Assembly (NCBI GenBank): GCA_966250015.1
Contig: CBINFS010000011.1
Span: 47,688-111,687, forward strand
From: CBINFS01 sp966250015
Lineage (GTDB): Bacteria; Bacteroidota; Rhodothermia; Rhodothermales; DASSAV01
Direction: 5' to 3'
DNA: 64,000 nucleotides
Below, in pieces: positions 16,418 through 26,700 of this stretch. The position numbers were made by a program, and so were the translations under genes. The first letter of the stretch is position 1. Each line of letters starts with the position of its first letter. Under the pieces are notes generated by a model that did not search any database, had not been told where the DNA came from, and worked only from the letters and a program-made list of their open reading frames with translations.

Positions 16418-16444
16418 CGTTTTCGATTCTATTCGGCTTAGGTG

Positions 16445-17779
16445 TTAGGATCCGATGCTGCGACCGAGCAGGTTTTCTAGGTCGAGGACGGCGTTAACGT
16501 ATTCGTAGTATGCTGTTGCCTGATTGAGCCGGGCTTGCGTCAGGGCGAGCTCGGCGTCATTCACTTCGACCACACTGAAAACTCCGTTTTCGTAGCTTAC
16601 ACGGGCGATATTCAAGCCACGCTCGGCCTGCTCGACGTTTCGCGCCTGGGCGGCAATCGTCTGCCTGACCTGCGCGATGCGGTTCGTCGTCGTTCGGAAC
16701 TCTGCTTCGATCGATTCGAGCAGGTATTCCCGTTGCATGTCGATTTTGTCGAGGTCGACTCTGGCCTGCTGCACCCGAAGGCCGCGCTGCGGACCCAGGA
16801 TCGGGATCGACAGCGTCAGACCGACCATCGCGGTGTTGACCCAGTAATAGTCGGTCACCCTCAGGTGGTTGGACTGCGACTGGTAGGTGTACTGGCCAAA
16901 CGACGAAAGACTGGGCAGGTACGCGGCGCGTTCGAGGGCGAGCTGCCGCTCGGCTATCTCCCGCTGCGCTTCGATCTGGATGAGACCGGCGTTCTGCTCG
17001 AAATCGGGGTCTACCACGATCTCCGGGAGCGCCGCGTACATCTCTTCGAGCGAGCCGTCGAGCTCGATTCTGGTCTCCATCGAAATACCCGTCAGCAGCT
17101 TTATGTAGTTGAGCGCACCCTCGTGGTCATTCTCTGCCCGCACCACCTCCGGCTGGATGTTCTCGACCTGGACTTCGGTACGGATCAAATCGTACTCGGG
17201 TGAAACCCCCTCTTCGCAGAGGGCGCGGACGAGCTCCAGGTTGCGCAAACGCGTCTCATAGCTCTCTCGGAGCACGGCGAGCGCCTCACGGGTCATCAGA
17301 CCATTCAGGTAGGCACGCTGCACCTCGATCTCCACCTCGCGCTCCGTGACCGACAGAATGGCCTCGTTCAGGTTTTCCATCGCCTTCGAGAGCTCGATCG
17401 ACCGGTCGAGCCGGGCGTTGTAGATCGGCATGCTCGCCGCTGCCGACGCGTTGAAGTTGTGCCGCGAGCCAATCCTCAGCACGTTTCCGAACGGGCTCCC
17501 CTCGGGAAGGAAGATGACCGGGGTGCGGACGTTGTTCGCATACTGCGCGTCCACCGACAGGGTCGGCAGACGGCCATACTGTGCCTCACGAACCGCCAGC
17601 TCCGCCCGGCGGACGTCGGCGGTTGCCTGGCGTATGCGCTGGCTGTTATCCCTCGCGAGGGCCAGCGCACGCTGAAGCGTGAGCGTCATGGTTTCCTGCG
17701 CACGCGCCGGCGTGGCGGCAAACCATGCTATGAGAAGAAAGGCCAACAGTATGGCCCGTAGTCTGCTGTATCGTGTCAT
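16445..17779 (-). CDS. TolC-family outer-membrane efflux channel
   Basis: A 444-aa outer-membrane channel protein. Signal peptide of about 27 residues ends ATPARAQE. Two repeated outer-membrane-efflux domains rich in long helices follow, e.g. LALARDNSQRIRQATADVRRAELAV at the start of the first and ELALTQARLNQATAYYEYVNA near the end of the second, the internal duplication typical of TolC. It begins 4 nt after the tetR stop, so the two are almost certainly co-transcribed and the regulator controls its own efflux operon. Substrate is not evident. Confidence 0.88.
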   Translation of the reverse strand: MTRYSRLRAILLAFLLIAWFAATPARAQETMTLTLQRALALARDNSQRIRQATADVRRAELAVREAQYGRLPTLSVDAQYANNVRTPVIFLPEGSPFGNVLRIGSRHNFNASAAASMPIYNARLDRSIELSKAMENLNEAILSVTEREVEIEVQRAYLNGLMTREALAVLRESYETRLRNLELVRALCEEGVSPEYDLIRTEVQVENIQPEVVRAENDHEGALNYIKLLTGISMETRIELDGSLEEMYAALPEIVVDPDFEQNAGLIQIEAQREIAERQLALERAAYLPSLSSFGQYTYQSQSNHLRVTDYYWVNTAMVGLTLSIPILGPQRGLRVQQARVDLDKIDMQREYLLESIEAEFRTTTNRIAQVRQTIAAQARNVEQAERGLNIARVSYENGVFSVVEVNDAELALTQARLNQATAYYEYVNAVLDLENLLGRSIGS

Positions 17780-17783
17780 ATGG

Positions 17784-18458
17784 TTAATGGCGTGTACTAC
17801 CGACGAGCTCTTTGGCCAGCCCGTCCACGAGTGTGCGGCCTTTTTCCGTTGCTATGCCGCGAATGAAGTTGACGATGATGAACTGTATGAGATCAATGGG
17901 TGCGTACTTTTCCGGGGGAAAGACCGTTTCGTTCGAAATGACCTCGAATTGAGTGAGTAAAAGCCTCGCTGCGATGTCGGCATCCACCGAGTCCAGGAAT
18001 AACCCCTGTTCGATTCCGCGCTCGATCATGGCCACCGTATTCCGGTATTCGTACTCCTCCCGGTACTGCCTGATCATGTCGAGCACGCGTGGATGATACC
18101 GTTCGATCTCGCGCAGGAGCGAGGGATTGGTTTGCTGGATGATCTGCGCCGCGTGGCGGATGATGCCGAAAATCCCTTCGATGACGTTTGCGGACGAGCT
18201 GATAATCTCATCCCGCTGGCGGCGGTGGTGAGTGAGCAGCTGTTTCATACAGAGCATCAACAGCTCGTCCTTGTCGCGAAAATGCTCGTAGATGGTTCGC
18301 TTCGAGATGTGCATCTCCTCCGCGATGTCGTCCATCTTGACGCTTCGCACGCCATAGCGCGTGAAGAGCCTCGTGGCTTCCTGAGCCACCCGTTCGCGCA
18401 CGCCTTCCCGTTCCGATTCGGTCTCCGCCACTTTTTTTGCGCCAGTTGTAAAACTCAA
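17784..18458 (-). CDS. TetR-family regulator of the efflux operon
   Basis: A 224-aa ligand-responsive DNA-binding repressor. The N-terminal helix-turn-helix (about residues 25-70) shows ATRLFTRYGVRSVKMDDIAEE then the recognition segment HISKRTIYEHFRDKDEL. The C-terminal ligand domain is helical and ends in a polar tail. First gene of the minus-strand cluster tetR-tolC-adaptor-pump, 4 nt upstream of tolC, which indicates autoregulation of the operon. A start a few residues further in cannot be excluded because upstream sequence is A/T-rich and shows no clear ribosome-binding site. Confidence 0.85.
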   Translation of the reverse strand: MSFTTGAKKVAETESEREGVRERVAQEATRLFTRYGVRSVKMDDIAEEMHISKRTIYEHFRDKDELLMLCMKQLLTHHRRQRDEIISSSANVIEGIFGIIRHAAQIIQQTNPSLLREIERYHPRVLDMIRQYREEYEYRNTVAMIERGIEQGLFLDSVDADIAARLLLTQFEVISNETVFPPEKYAPIDLIQFIIVNFIRGIATEKGRTLVDGLAKELVGSTRH

Positions 18459-18554
18459 AAAACTCTATGCGTACTGAAAGTTTTCGCTGCGATACGACAA
18501 TGCCGCATCCATGTTGCATTAAGAAAAAATGAAGGGATCGAAAAGGCCGACGAT

Positions 18555-19040
18555 TCAGGAACGCGTGGCTTCAAGCGCCCTTTTTTCGGCCACTTTCTGC
18601 CTCCAGCGTGCTGCATAATCCGCCTGGCCTTCAAGAATGAAACGGTAGAAGTCGCGCCATTCCTCGAGCCTCAATCGGGACGCTTCCATCTCAGCCGGAA
18701 GGCCGTTTGCCGTGTCTTCGAGAAGGTTCAGCACCGCTTCGTTTCGCCGCCTGGCCACTTCGAACAGATTCTCCCACGGGGAATCGCCGATGCGGTAGTA
18801 GTCGCGGCGGTCGCCGAAGGTCCGGAAGCGCTCGAGCAGGCCGATTTGCTCGAGTATCCGTGCATTCGTGCTCGCGGATGCTTTGCTGATCTGGAGCATT
18901 TCCGCGAGCTCGTCGAGTGTGCGCGGCGTGCCGTCGAGCAGGAAGAAACCGAGCATCCTGCCGGCTATCCGCGAAAAGCCGGCCTCGCGCTCGATCAACA
19001 GGCCCATTCGTTCGATGAACTCTTTGGAAATGTCATTCAT
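18555..19040 (-). CDS. GbsR/MarR-family transcriptional regulator
   Basis: A 161-aa winged-helix regulator. After an N-terminal helix (EFIERMGLLIEREAGFSRIAGRMLGFF) comes the wHTH, with LDELAEMLQISKASASTNARILEQIGLLERF as positioning and recognition helices and TFGDRRDYYRIGD as the beta wing, followed by a long C-terminal helix for dimerisation. This is the arrangement of GbsR-like proteins (PadR/MarR superfamily), often local repressors of osmolyte or membrane functions. ATG 19040 is preferred to an in-frame TTG at 19064. Divergent from a tetR-type gene; the shared gap holds an inverted repeat. Confidence 0.8.
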   Translation of the reverse strand: MNDISKEFIERMGLLIEREAGFSRIAGRMLGFFLLDGTPRTLDELAEMLQISKASASTNARILEQIGLLERFRTFGDRRDYYRIGDSPWENLFEVARRRNEAVLNLLEDTANGLPAEMEASRLRLEEWRDFYRFILEGQADYAARWRQKVAEKRALEATRS

Positions 19041-19065
19041 GCAGGAAACCGGGCCTTCATTCAAT

Positions 19066-19096
19066 TCGTTCAGCCGTCATTAAACAAACTGAACGA
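19066..19096. promoter_or_regulatory. candidate operator in divergent regulator gap
   Basis: Perfect 8-bp inverted repeat TCGTTCAG (19066-19073) and CTGAACGA (19089-19096) with a 15-nt A/T-rich spacer, located between the divergent GbsR/MarR and TetR genes. Size and spacing suit a dimeric TetR- or MarR-type repressor that would control both promoters. Confidence 0.4.
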
Positions 19097-19153
19097 CGTA
19101 AAGGTTTCATCCCTCTTGTACCCGTGAAAGAAAAACCGACGGAAGGTCGCCGT

Positions 19154-19798
19154 ATGACGCGGCGCGAGCGTGAACGCCTGAAAAATCGCCGCACGATGCT
19201 CGAAGCCGCCCGGGCTGTCTTTGCCGAGAAGTCCTACGCCGACGCAACGGTCGAAGAGATTGCCGAACGGGCGCAGTTCGGCAAAGGAACGATTTACCTG
19301 TACTTCAAGGGAGGGAAGCAGGAAATCCTATCGACCCTCCTGGACGAGCTGTACGACGAGATCCGCGAGCCCGTGGAGAGGCTCGTCGTTACGGCCGACG
19401 CGTCAGCCACCCACAGCCGAACGTTGCTCGAAGATCACGTCGTCGAACTCATCGGCATCGTTGCGAAAAACCGGGAGCTCTTCATCGTGTCACTGAAAGA
19501 AGCCGACCGCGACCTGCCCGGCAGTGCGGAGGGCGACCAGCGGACGTGGAACGATCGGCTGCACGAAGTCCTGATCCTGCTGGCGCGGTTTTTCGGCTTT
19601 GCCGTCGAACGCAGAGAGATAAAGGACGTCGATCCGATGGTCCTCGCCTACCTCTTCTCCGGCCTGGTACAGGGCTATCTGAAGCTGGTCTTTGAAGAGA
19701 AAGAACGGGCGGCGCTTGCTACACTCGACGCACGGCAGACAGCCCGTTCGCTCGTTTCGCTATTTTACGACGGCGTAGCCCTGCGGCCTACCGAATGA
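19154..19798 (+). CDS. TetR-family transcriptional regulator
   Basis: A 214-aa TetR regulator. The DNA-binding domain shows LEAARAVFAEKSYADATVEEIAE, then AQFGKGTIYLYFKGGKQEIL, the recognition helix with the typical GTxYxYFxxK pattern. The ligand-binding domain is helical with HVVELIGIVAKNRELFIVSL and a C-terminal YLFSGLVQGYLKLVF segment similar to TetR_C groups. ATG 19154 has GGAAGG seven nucleotides upstream, so it is preferred to GTG 19124. It stands between a divergent GbsR-type gene and a convergent sigma-54 regulator, with no obvious target gene beside it other than itself and its divergent partner. Confidence 0.84.
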   Translation: MTRRERERLKNRRTMLEAARAVFAEKSYADATVEEIAERAQFGKGTIYLYFKGGKQEILSTLLDELYDEIREPVERLVVTADASATHSRTLLEDHVVELIGIVAKNRELFIVSLKEADRDLPGSAEGDQRTWNDRLHEVLILLARFFGFAVERREIKDVDPMVLAYLFSGLVQGYLKLVFEEKERAALATLDARQTARSLVSLFYDGVALRPTE

Positions 19799-19802
19799 TT
19801 CG

Positions 19803-21170
<1,368 letters not shown>

Positions 21171-21178
21171 GGCGTTCC

Positions 21179-23260
21179 TTACGATTCGATGGATTCGGGC
21201 GACCCGCTCTCCCGATGCACGGCGGCCGCAGCGCCGCCCCGACGGGGCATCCGCAGTATAAAGGACGTGCCCGCTCCCTCGCCACTTTCCACCACGACGG
21301 TCCCGCCGTGGTCGTTGACGATCCGCTGGACGAGGCTCAGGCCGATGCCGGTTCCGCCGGGCTTTGTGGTGTAGTAGAGGTCGAACACCCGGTGTCGGAT
21401 CGCCTCGGGGATGCCGGGTCCCGTGTCGTGCACGCGAATCTCGACCCGGTCGATGCCGGGTTGTGTCACCGTCACCGTGATTCGCCCACCCTTCGGGGTT
21501 GCCTCGACGGCGTTCTGCACGAGATTGCCGAGTACCTGCTGCATCTGCTGCCGATCCCAGACGACCTCACCGTCCCACTCGGTATTGACTTCCAGATCGA
21601 TGCCCCGCTCCTGCACGGTTGGAAGGTACTCCTGCCGGACGAACCTGACCAGGCTCCCCAGCTCGAAGGGTTCTCTCCTGACCGGCTCAGGACGTACCAT
21701 GCGAAGGAAGGTCTGGACCGACTCGTTTATCCGGCGCACCTCCTGGTGCACGATCCCCATCAGCTCGTCGTATTCTTCGGCATTTTCGACGGGTTTGAAG
21801 TCCGTTCGGAGCTGCTGTACGAGGGTGCCGACCGCATTGAGCGGATTGCGTATCTCGTGTGCGAAACCACCTGCCATCTCCCCGAGTGTGCTCAGGCGCG
21901 CCCGCTCCTGGTTCTGGGCTTCGAGCTGCCGCTGCCGCGTCAGATCGCGGAAGACCAGCAGGCCGTTGATCTCCCCTTTCTCGTCGGCAAAATCACTTTT
22001 GACCCCCAACAGGTGGAGCACTCGGTCCGAACGCCGGAACGTCACGGGCGCCTGAAGCGCGGGAGAGTCGAGAAAGGTGAGAAAGTTTTCGTCGTCCAAC
22101 ACTTCGCGAATTGGACGTTCCAGGGCATCGCCGGCCGATAGACCGAAAAGCTCCTGCGCCGCCTGGTTGATCGTCCGTATACGACCACCGGCGTCGTAGA
22201 CGACGATCCCGTCGCTTACGTTTTCGATCACACGCCGGGAGTACGTTTCGACGGCCCTGTACTGCCGTTCGAGGAGGTCGGCGTTCTGACGCGCCACGAT
22301 CAGCGTCAATACGACGAACCCGGCGCCGAGAATGACCAGGGCAATGAGGATGAGGCGCCGCACGATCCGTGCATTGATGTCGCGCAGCGGCTCGAGCGAA
22401 ACCCCGAGCCGAAACACTCCTACCGGTACCTCCCGGTAAAAAAACGGTAGAACGACCTCGAGCACCTCGGTATCCCCGTACGGCACGATCCGCTGCCGGG
22501 CAAGCAACGAGGTATCCGATAGCACTTCGGCCAGAAACCCCGTATCCTCGATCGGTTCGAGCAACTCCGTCTGTCCTCCCGCCGCGAGGATTACCTGGGT
22601 GTCCTGCAACGCCACGTAGACGAGCTCCGGATGGTCGCCAATGCGTCTTAAGAACGGCCCGAAACCGATTTCCCTTTCGAACGCGCGGATCTGCCGGGCG
22701 TCCATCTGAAGGAGCACCGCATTCCGGTCGCGAGCGGCAAGGGCGAGCGTATAGGCATCGCCAGTTACACCGATCAGCAGCGTATCGGTCTGGCCTGCAT
22801 AGATCGGCGCGAGCGCCGTGTGAAGGACTTCCCACTCATCCGGTGTGACGGCGTCGGCGGAATGGCTCGAATAGGCGATCCGCCCGTCAGGTCTCACGAC
22901 GTAGGCGCGGAAACCGCCGTGCGACCGGCTCAGGCGGGCGAGCATCGTATCGTCGACCTGCCCGGCGTCGTAGAAGCTCCGAACAAAGCCGGCGTTGTCG
23001 AGCAACCGTTGCCGGGCGAGCGCGCGCACCTGGTCGGTGGCATTCAGGGAGTTGTCCGATGCTGCCAGGATGCTCTCGAGCAGCGAATGGGCTTGCTGCT
23101 CCATCAAGGCCATGACCTCACGCCGGGCCTGGGCCATCTCGATCAAGGCCGACCCAACTACGAGCAGGCTTAGCGTGACGAACAGCGTCACGAGCAATCG
23201 GGGCGACAGCGAGAACCGGCGGAGGAAATCGAATGGACGAGGCAGGTCGGACGGCGGCAT
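21179..23260 (-). CDS. sensor histidine kinase with periplasmic and PAS domains
   Basis: A 693-aa membrane kinase. TM1 (about 17-38) and TM2 (about 300-322) enclose a roughly 260-residue periplasmic sensor region. A PAS domain (about 335-440) follows, with NVSDGIVVYDAGGRIRTIN. HisKA contains FAHEIRNPLNAVG with phospho-acceptor His468. HATPase_c shows N box NLVQNAVEATPKGG, G1 DTGPGIPE, and G2 GGTGIGLSLVQRIV. The layout matches NtrB/ZraS-like kinases that partner with NtrC-type regulators. It may be co-transcribed with the small Asp-rich exported protein 52 nt upstream. Input signal unknown; the neighbouring metal ATPase suggests a metal or envelope stress. Confidence 0.9.
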   Translation of the reverse strand: MPPSDLPRPFDFLRRFSLSPRLLVTLFVTLSLLVVGSALIEMAQARREVMALMEQQAHSLLESILAASDNSLNATDQVRALARQRLLDNAGFVRSFYDAGQVDDTMLARLSRSHGGFRAYVVRPDGRIAYSSHSADAVTPDEWEVLHTALAPIYAGQTDTLLIGVTGDAYTLALAARDRNAVLLQMDARQIRAFEREIGFGPFLRRIGDHPELVYVALQDTQVILAAGGQTELLEPIEDTGFLAEVLSDTSLLARQRIVPYGDTEVLEVVLPFFYREVPVGVFRLGVSLEPLRDINARIVRRLILIALVILGAGFVVLTLIVARQNADLLERQYRAVETYSRRVIENVSDGIVVYDAGGRIRTINQAAQELFGLSAGDALERPIREVLDDENFLTFLDSPALQAPVTFRRSDRVLHLLGVKSDFADEKGEINGLLVFRDLTRQRQLEAQNQERARLSTLGEMAGGFAHEIRNPLNAVGTLVQQLRTDFKPVENAEEYDELMGIVHQEVRRINESVQTFLRMVRPEPVRREPFELGSLVRFVRQEYLPTVQERGIDLEVNTEWDGEVVWDRQQMQQVLGNLVQNAVEATPKGGRITVTVTQPGIDRVEIRVHDTGPGIPEAIRHRVFDLYYTTKPGGTGIGLSLVQRIVNDHGGTVVVESGEGAGTSFILRMPRRGGAAAAVHRESGSPESIES

Positions 23261-23312
23261 GGGACGTGGCGTGTTCGGCCGGACGGCACTGGTTTAGGGT
23301 GGATCGGGATTG

Positions 23313-23792
23313 CTAATTCCGGCCGTTTGCCCTCGGCCCCTGCCGCGCTCCGGCGCCTCTGCGGCCGCCTGGCCCCATCCCACGGCCCCACATTGGCCTC
23401 CGGCCGTCCACCCCCACGTATCCCCGACCTCCGTTACGGGTGCGGGGGCCCACAAAATCCGGGTCAAACCGGTTCGGGATGCCATCGCTGTCGAAGTCAG
23501 GGAGGCGATCGTCGAACCCGTTGCTATCGGCGTCCACCAGGACGCGGCCCCTCATACGGCGAAACCGCTGAAAGTCCGGATCGAGGCCGTTGGGGATGCC
23601 GTCGCCGTCGTGGTCGGGTGCGTTGTCGTTGTACCCGTCTCCGTCGGCATCCACGAAGCCGCGGCCGTGCCCGCGAATCAAGATAAGGGTGGTATCCCGC
23701 TGCGCCGGCGGACCGGCCGCCTGCCCGAACACCGGCTCCCCGACGACACCGGCGGTCATCAAAAAGAAGAATATGATCAGCCTTCTCAACAT
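23313..23792 (-). CDS. small exported Asp-rich protein with thrombospondin-3-like repeats
   Basis: About 159 aa. Signal peptide MLRRLIIFFFLMTAGVVGEPVFGQA, then two copies of a calcium-type repeat (DADGDGYNDNAPDHDGDGI around residues 47-65 and DADSNGFDDRLPDFDSDGI around 87-105), each followed by PN..DPDF. The tail is Gly/Arg/Pro-rich. TSP3-like repeats bind Ca2+ through the Asp side chains; the protein is probably periplasmic. The start at 23792 fits the signal peptide; an in-frame ATG at 23819 would add nine polar residues. It sits directly upstream of the kinase-regulator pair in the position ZraP has relative to ZraSR, although the sequence is unlike ZraP. Confidence 0.68.
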   Translation of the reverse strand: MLRRLIIFFFLMTAGVVGEPVFGQAAGPPAQRDTTLILIRGHGRGFVDADGDGYNDNAPDHDGDGIPNGLDPDFQRFRRMRGRVLVDADSNGFDDRLPDFDSDGIPNRFDPDFVGPRTRNGGRGYVGVDGRRPMWGRGMGPGGRRGAGARQGPRANGRN

Positions 23793-23834
23793 GTCGCGCT
23801 CATAGTCCACAGACACCATCGTACTGGAATAGAA

Positions 23835-23849
23835 TCAAAGAAGGTGCCG
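23835..23849 (-). promoter_or_regulatory. candidate sigma-54 (-24/-12) promoter
   Basis: On the minus strand CGGCAC-N5-TTGA, compared with the consensus TGGCAC-N5-TTGC. The GG and the second G are spaced 12 nt as required, but the -12 C is A here. It would start transcription about 30 nt before the ATG at 23792 of the Asp-rich gene, a plausible target of the sigma-54 regulator encoded downstream. Confidence 0.3.
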
Positions 23850-23941
23850 CACTCCACACAGCGAGACGGACGCCCGCAGCGCCATAAGATAAGCCTCATT
23901 CGACCATCTCGTCGAAAATGTCGACCATCTCGTCTACTCCA

Positions 23942-26341
23942 TCACCGGGGCTGCCGGTACCCGAGGAGCCGGAGTCCGTTCAGCGAAACGAGGACCGTGC
24001 TGCCTTCGTGGCCGATCACGGCCAGCGGAAGCGGAATGCCCCTGGTCAGGATGGCCACGATCATCACGATGATCATCGCGAGCGCAAACCCCAGGTTGGC
24101 GACGAGCGTGCGACGTGTCCGGTGGCTGAGCGAAATCAGGTAAGGAATCTTCTTGAGGTCGTCGGCCATGAGCACGACGTCGGCGGTTTCGAGCGCCACG
24201 TCAGTGCCGGCTGCGCCCATGGCGATGCCGAGCGAGGCGGCCGCGAGTGCCGGTGCGTCGTTGACGCCGTCGCCTACCATCGCCACCGTACCATAGCGCT
24301 CCCTGAGCTCCCTGAGGATCCGCAATTTGTCCTCGGGAAGGAGCTCCGCGTAATACTCGTCGATGCCCGCGCGGGCCGATATTTGCGCGGCTACGCGCCG
24401 ATTGTCCCCGGTGAGCATCACGACGTGCTCGACGCCGTGCCGCTTGAGCTCCGCAACCACTTCCTTAACGTCCGGCCGCAAAACGTCGGCAAAAGCAATC
24501 AGTCCCACCGGCTGGAGCGCGTCTTCAACGGATTCCCGGATTGCAACGATCACCGACGTCTTCGCCTCGTCTTCCAGGACGCGCACCTCTCGCTCGACGC
24601 AACCCACGACGTCCGGTCCAACCTCTTCGTAATAGCGCACGTTGCCGATGTGCACCTCGACGTCGCCCACGCTCGCCCGCACACCTTTACCCGTGACCGA
24701 CTGAAACCCCGAAGCTTCTCCAAACTCGATGCCTCTCGACCGGGCCGCCTCGACGGTGGCGCCCGCCAGCGCGTGTTCCGAGTGTGACTGCACCGACGCG
24801 GCCAGCCCGAGCAGGACACCCTCCGAAGGCACCCGTGCGGAGGATCCGATCAGCTTCACGTCCGTCACGACCGGCTTCCCATACGTGAGGGTGCCAGTCT
24901 TGTCGAAGGCAATTGCCTTTACCGTAGCGGCCTGCTCGACGTAGGCGCCTCCCTTGAACAGGATTCCGCGGCGCGCCCCGTTGCCAATGGCGGAGAGGAT
25001 CGTCGCAGGCGTGCTGATGACGAGCGCACAAGGCGATGCGGCCACCATCAGCGTCATCGCCCGGTAAAATGCCGTCTCAAACGACTCTTTCAAAAAGAGT
25101 TGCGGAAAAACGATGGCGACGAACGTCAGGACGATCACGGCGAGGGCGTACCGCTGCTCGGCGGTGTCGATGAACCGCTGCGTCTCGGCCTTTTCGCTCT
25201 GCGCTTCTTCGACCATTCGGACCAGGCGGGCGATCGTCGAGTCGCTCGCAGGGCGCGTCACCTGGACCTCGAGGGCGCCCTGCTGGTTGATGGTCCCTGC
25301 AAAAACACCATCCCCCGGCGCCTTGCTCACCGGCATCGACTCGCCGGTGACCGACGACTGGTCGACCGCACTCTCACCCGTCAACACGGTCCCGTCGAGC
25401 GGGATGCGGTCCCCGGGGCGCAAGACAAACGTATCACCCACCTGCACCGCGTCGATCGGGACCTGCACGAGCTCGCCGTTTTTCCGGACGAGCGCCGTAT
25501 CGGGCCGGAGCTTCATCAGCTCCTTGATGGCGTTCCGGGTACGGCCGAGCGCGTAGTCCTGGAGCGCATTCGAAAGTGAAAAGAGGAACAGGAGCATCGC
25601 GCCCTCGAAAGGCGCGCCCACGACGGCGGCCCCGAGGGCAGCCAGGATCATCAACAGGTCGATGTCTACCGTGCCGTGTTTGAGCGACTCCAGGCTCGCC
25701 TTCAGGCCGAAAACACCACCCGTGACGTACGAAATGACGTAAAAGACCGTGGAGGTCAGCGCCTGCCCTCCGGCCCGTTCCGCGACGAATCCGGCCAGCA
25801 TCGTGACGAACGCCGCGGCCGTCAGGTACACCTCCGGCGGTATAGCTGACAGGCGCGTCCACAGACGAGACCGGAGTGGTTCCTCAGCTTCCGACGGGAC
25901 GGGTGAAACGGCCACAGGCTCGATGCCCATGCCCCGGATCTCACGGTACAGATGGTCGGTCGAGACGATCGATTCGTCGTAGACGAGCTTTAGGATACCG
26001 CCCCGGAAGCTGACCGACGCCTGCCGGACACCCGGCAGGCTTTGCAGCCTTCGCTCGAGCGCCACCGCGCACGACTCGCACGCCCGGCCTCCGCGCCGGC
26101 TGATGCGCATTGAACACGCCTTGTGCCTGCCTCCGAGCGGGAGGGCAATCCGGTTCACGAGCTCGACGGCGCTGCCGTCGGAGAGCCGCTTCCCGTCATA
26201 ATCCAGGCGTACGGCGCCTCTCAGCACGTCGAGCTCGACTCCTGCCACCCCCTGCTCGCTCGCCACAGCCTCGTGGATCAGTTCCGCACACGATCCGCAC
26301 TCGGCGCACTCGTCTCTTAGTATGTCGTCTTTTTCCGTCAT
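23942..26341 (-). CDS. P1B-4-type heavy-metal ATPase
   Basis: A 799-aa metal-exporting P-type ATPase. The transmembrane metal motif is SPC (Ser436-Pro437-Cys438, in AASPCALVISTP) and the last helix region carries HEGST (778-782). SPC plus HEG(G/S)T is the P1B-4 signature associated with Co, Zn or Fe export, unlike the CPC of CopA/ZntA. DKTGT gives phosphorylated Asp480; TGES and GDGVNDAPAL are present. The N-terminus is unusual for this subtype: a cluster Cys12-x2-Cys15-x2-Cys18 followed by a degenerate HMA-like domain with CESC (about residues 100-170). It precedes the Asp-rich protein and two-component genes, 149 bp away. Confidence 0.88.
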   Translation of the reverse strand: MTEKDDILRDECAECGSCAELIHEAVASEQGVAGVELDVLRGAVRLDYDGKRLSDGSAVELVNRIALPLGGRHKACSMRISRRGGRACESCAVALERRLQSLPGVRQASVSFRGGILKLVYDESIVSTDHLYREIRGMGIEPVAVSPVPSEAEEPLRSRLWTRLSAIPPEVYLTAAAFVTMLAGFVAERAGGQALTSTVFYVISYVTGGVFGLKASLESLKHGTVDIDLLMILAALGAAVVGAPFEGAMLLFLFSLSNALQDYALGRTRNAIKELMKLRPDTALVRKNGELVQVPIDAVQVGDTFVLRPGDRIPLDGTVLTGESAVDQSSVTGESMPVSKAPGDGVFAGTINQQGALEVQVTRPASDSTIARLVRMVEEAQSEKAETQRFIDTAEQRYALAVIVLTFVAIVFPQLFLKESFETAFYRAMTLMVAASPCALVISTPATILSAIGNGARRGILFKGGAYVEQAATVKAIAFDKTGTLTYGKPVVTDVKLIGSSARVPSEGVLLGLAASVQSHSEHALAGATVEAARSRGIEFGEASGFQSVTGKGVRASVGDVEVHIGNVRYYEEVGPDVVGCVEREVRVLEDEAKTSVIVAIRESVEDALQPVGLIAFADVLRPDVKEVVAELKRHGVEHVVMLTGDNRRVAAQISARAGIDEYYAELLPEDKLRILRELRERYGTVAMVGDGVNDAPALAAASLGIAMGAAGTDVALETADVVLMADDLKKIPYLISLSHRTRRTLVANLGFALAMIIVMIVAILTRGIPLPLAVIGHEGSTVLVSLNGLRLLGYRQPR

Positions 26342-26700
26342 TCCAAAATGAAGCCCGCCTGAGGACTCATATTAAAGGGCACAAAAGCGACCAATCGACC
26401 GCGACCCTTTTCCCATGATACAAACTCTCCAGATAAAAGGTTTGAGAGCCGCCGTAATCAAGAACTGGTCTAAAACCAGCTAAAAAGAAGGATATCGATA
26501 CACCCGATTCCATCCGTGTTTTTCGTGATTGTGAGCATTCCCCTCACAAAAGTATCAGCAAACGACCTACAGACGAGGCAGAAAAGACCTGTCATGAATT
26601 GAAGGATTCCCTCCCTACTTAGTAACGGAATATTGTGCCGTTCCATTTCTCGATTCCACCCCCACCTGATCACGCACCGATACCAAGGAGGATAAAACCC
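26342..26700. other. 359-nt intergenic region upstream of nifJ
   Basis: No gene is seen on either strand. It separates the divergent metal ATPase and nifJ, so it must hold both promoters, but I see no convincing -35/-10 pair. A small hairpin (GTGAG/CTCAC) lies near 26531-26547. The ribosome-binding site AAGGAGG at 26685-26691, 9 nt before the nifJ ATG, is one of the strongest in the window. Confidence 0.6.
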
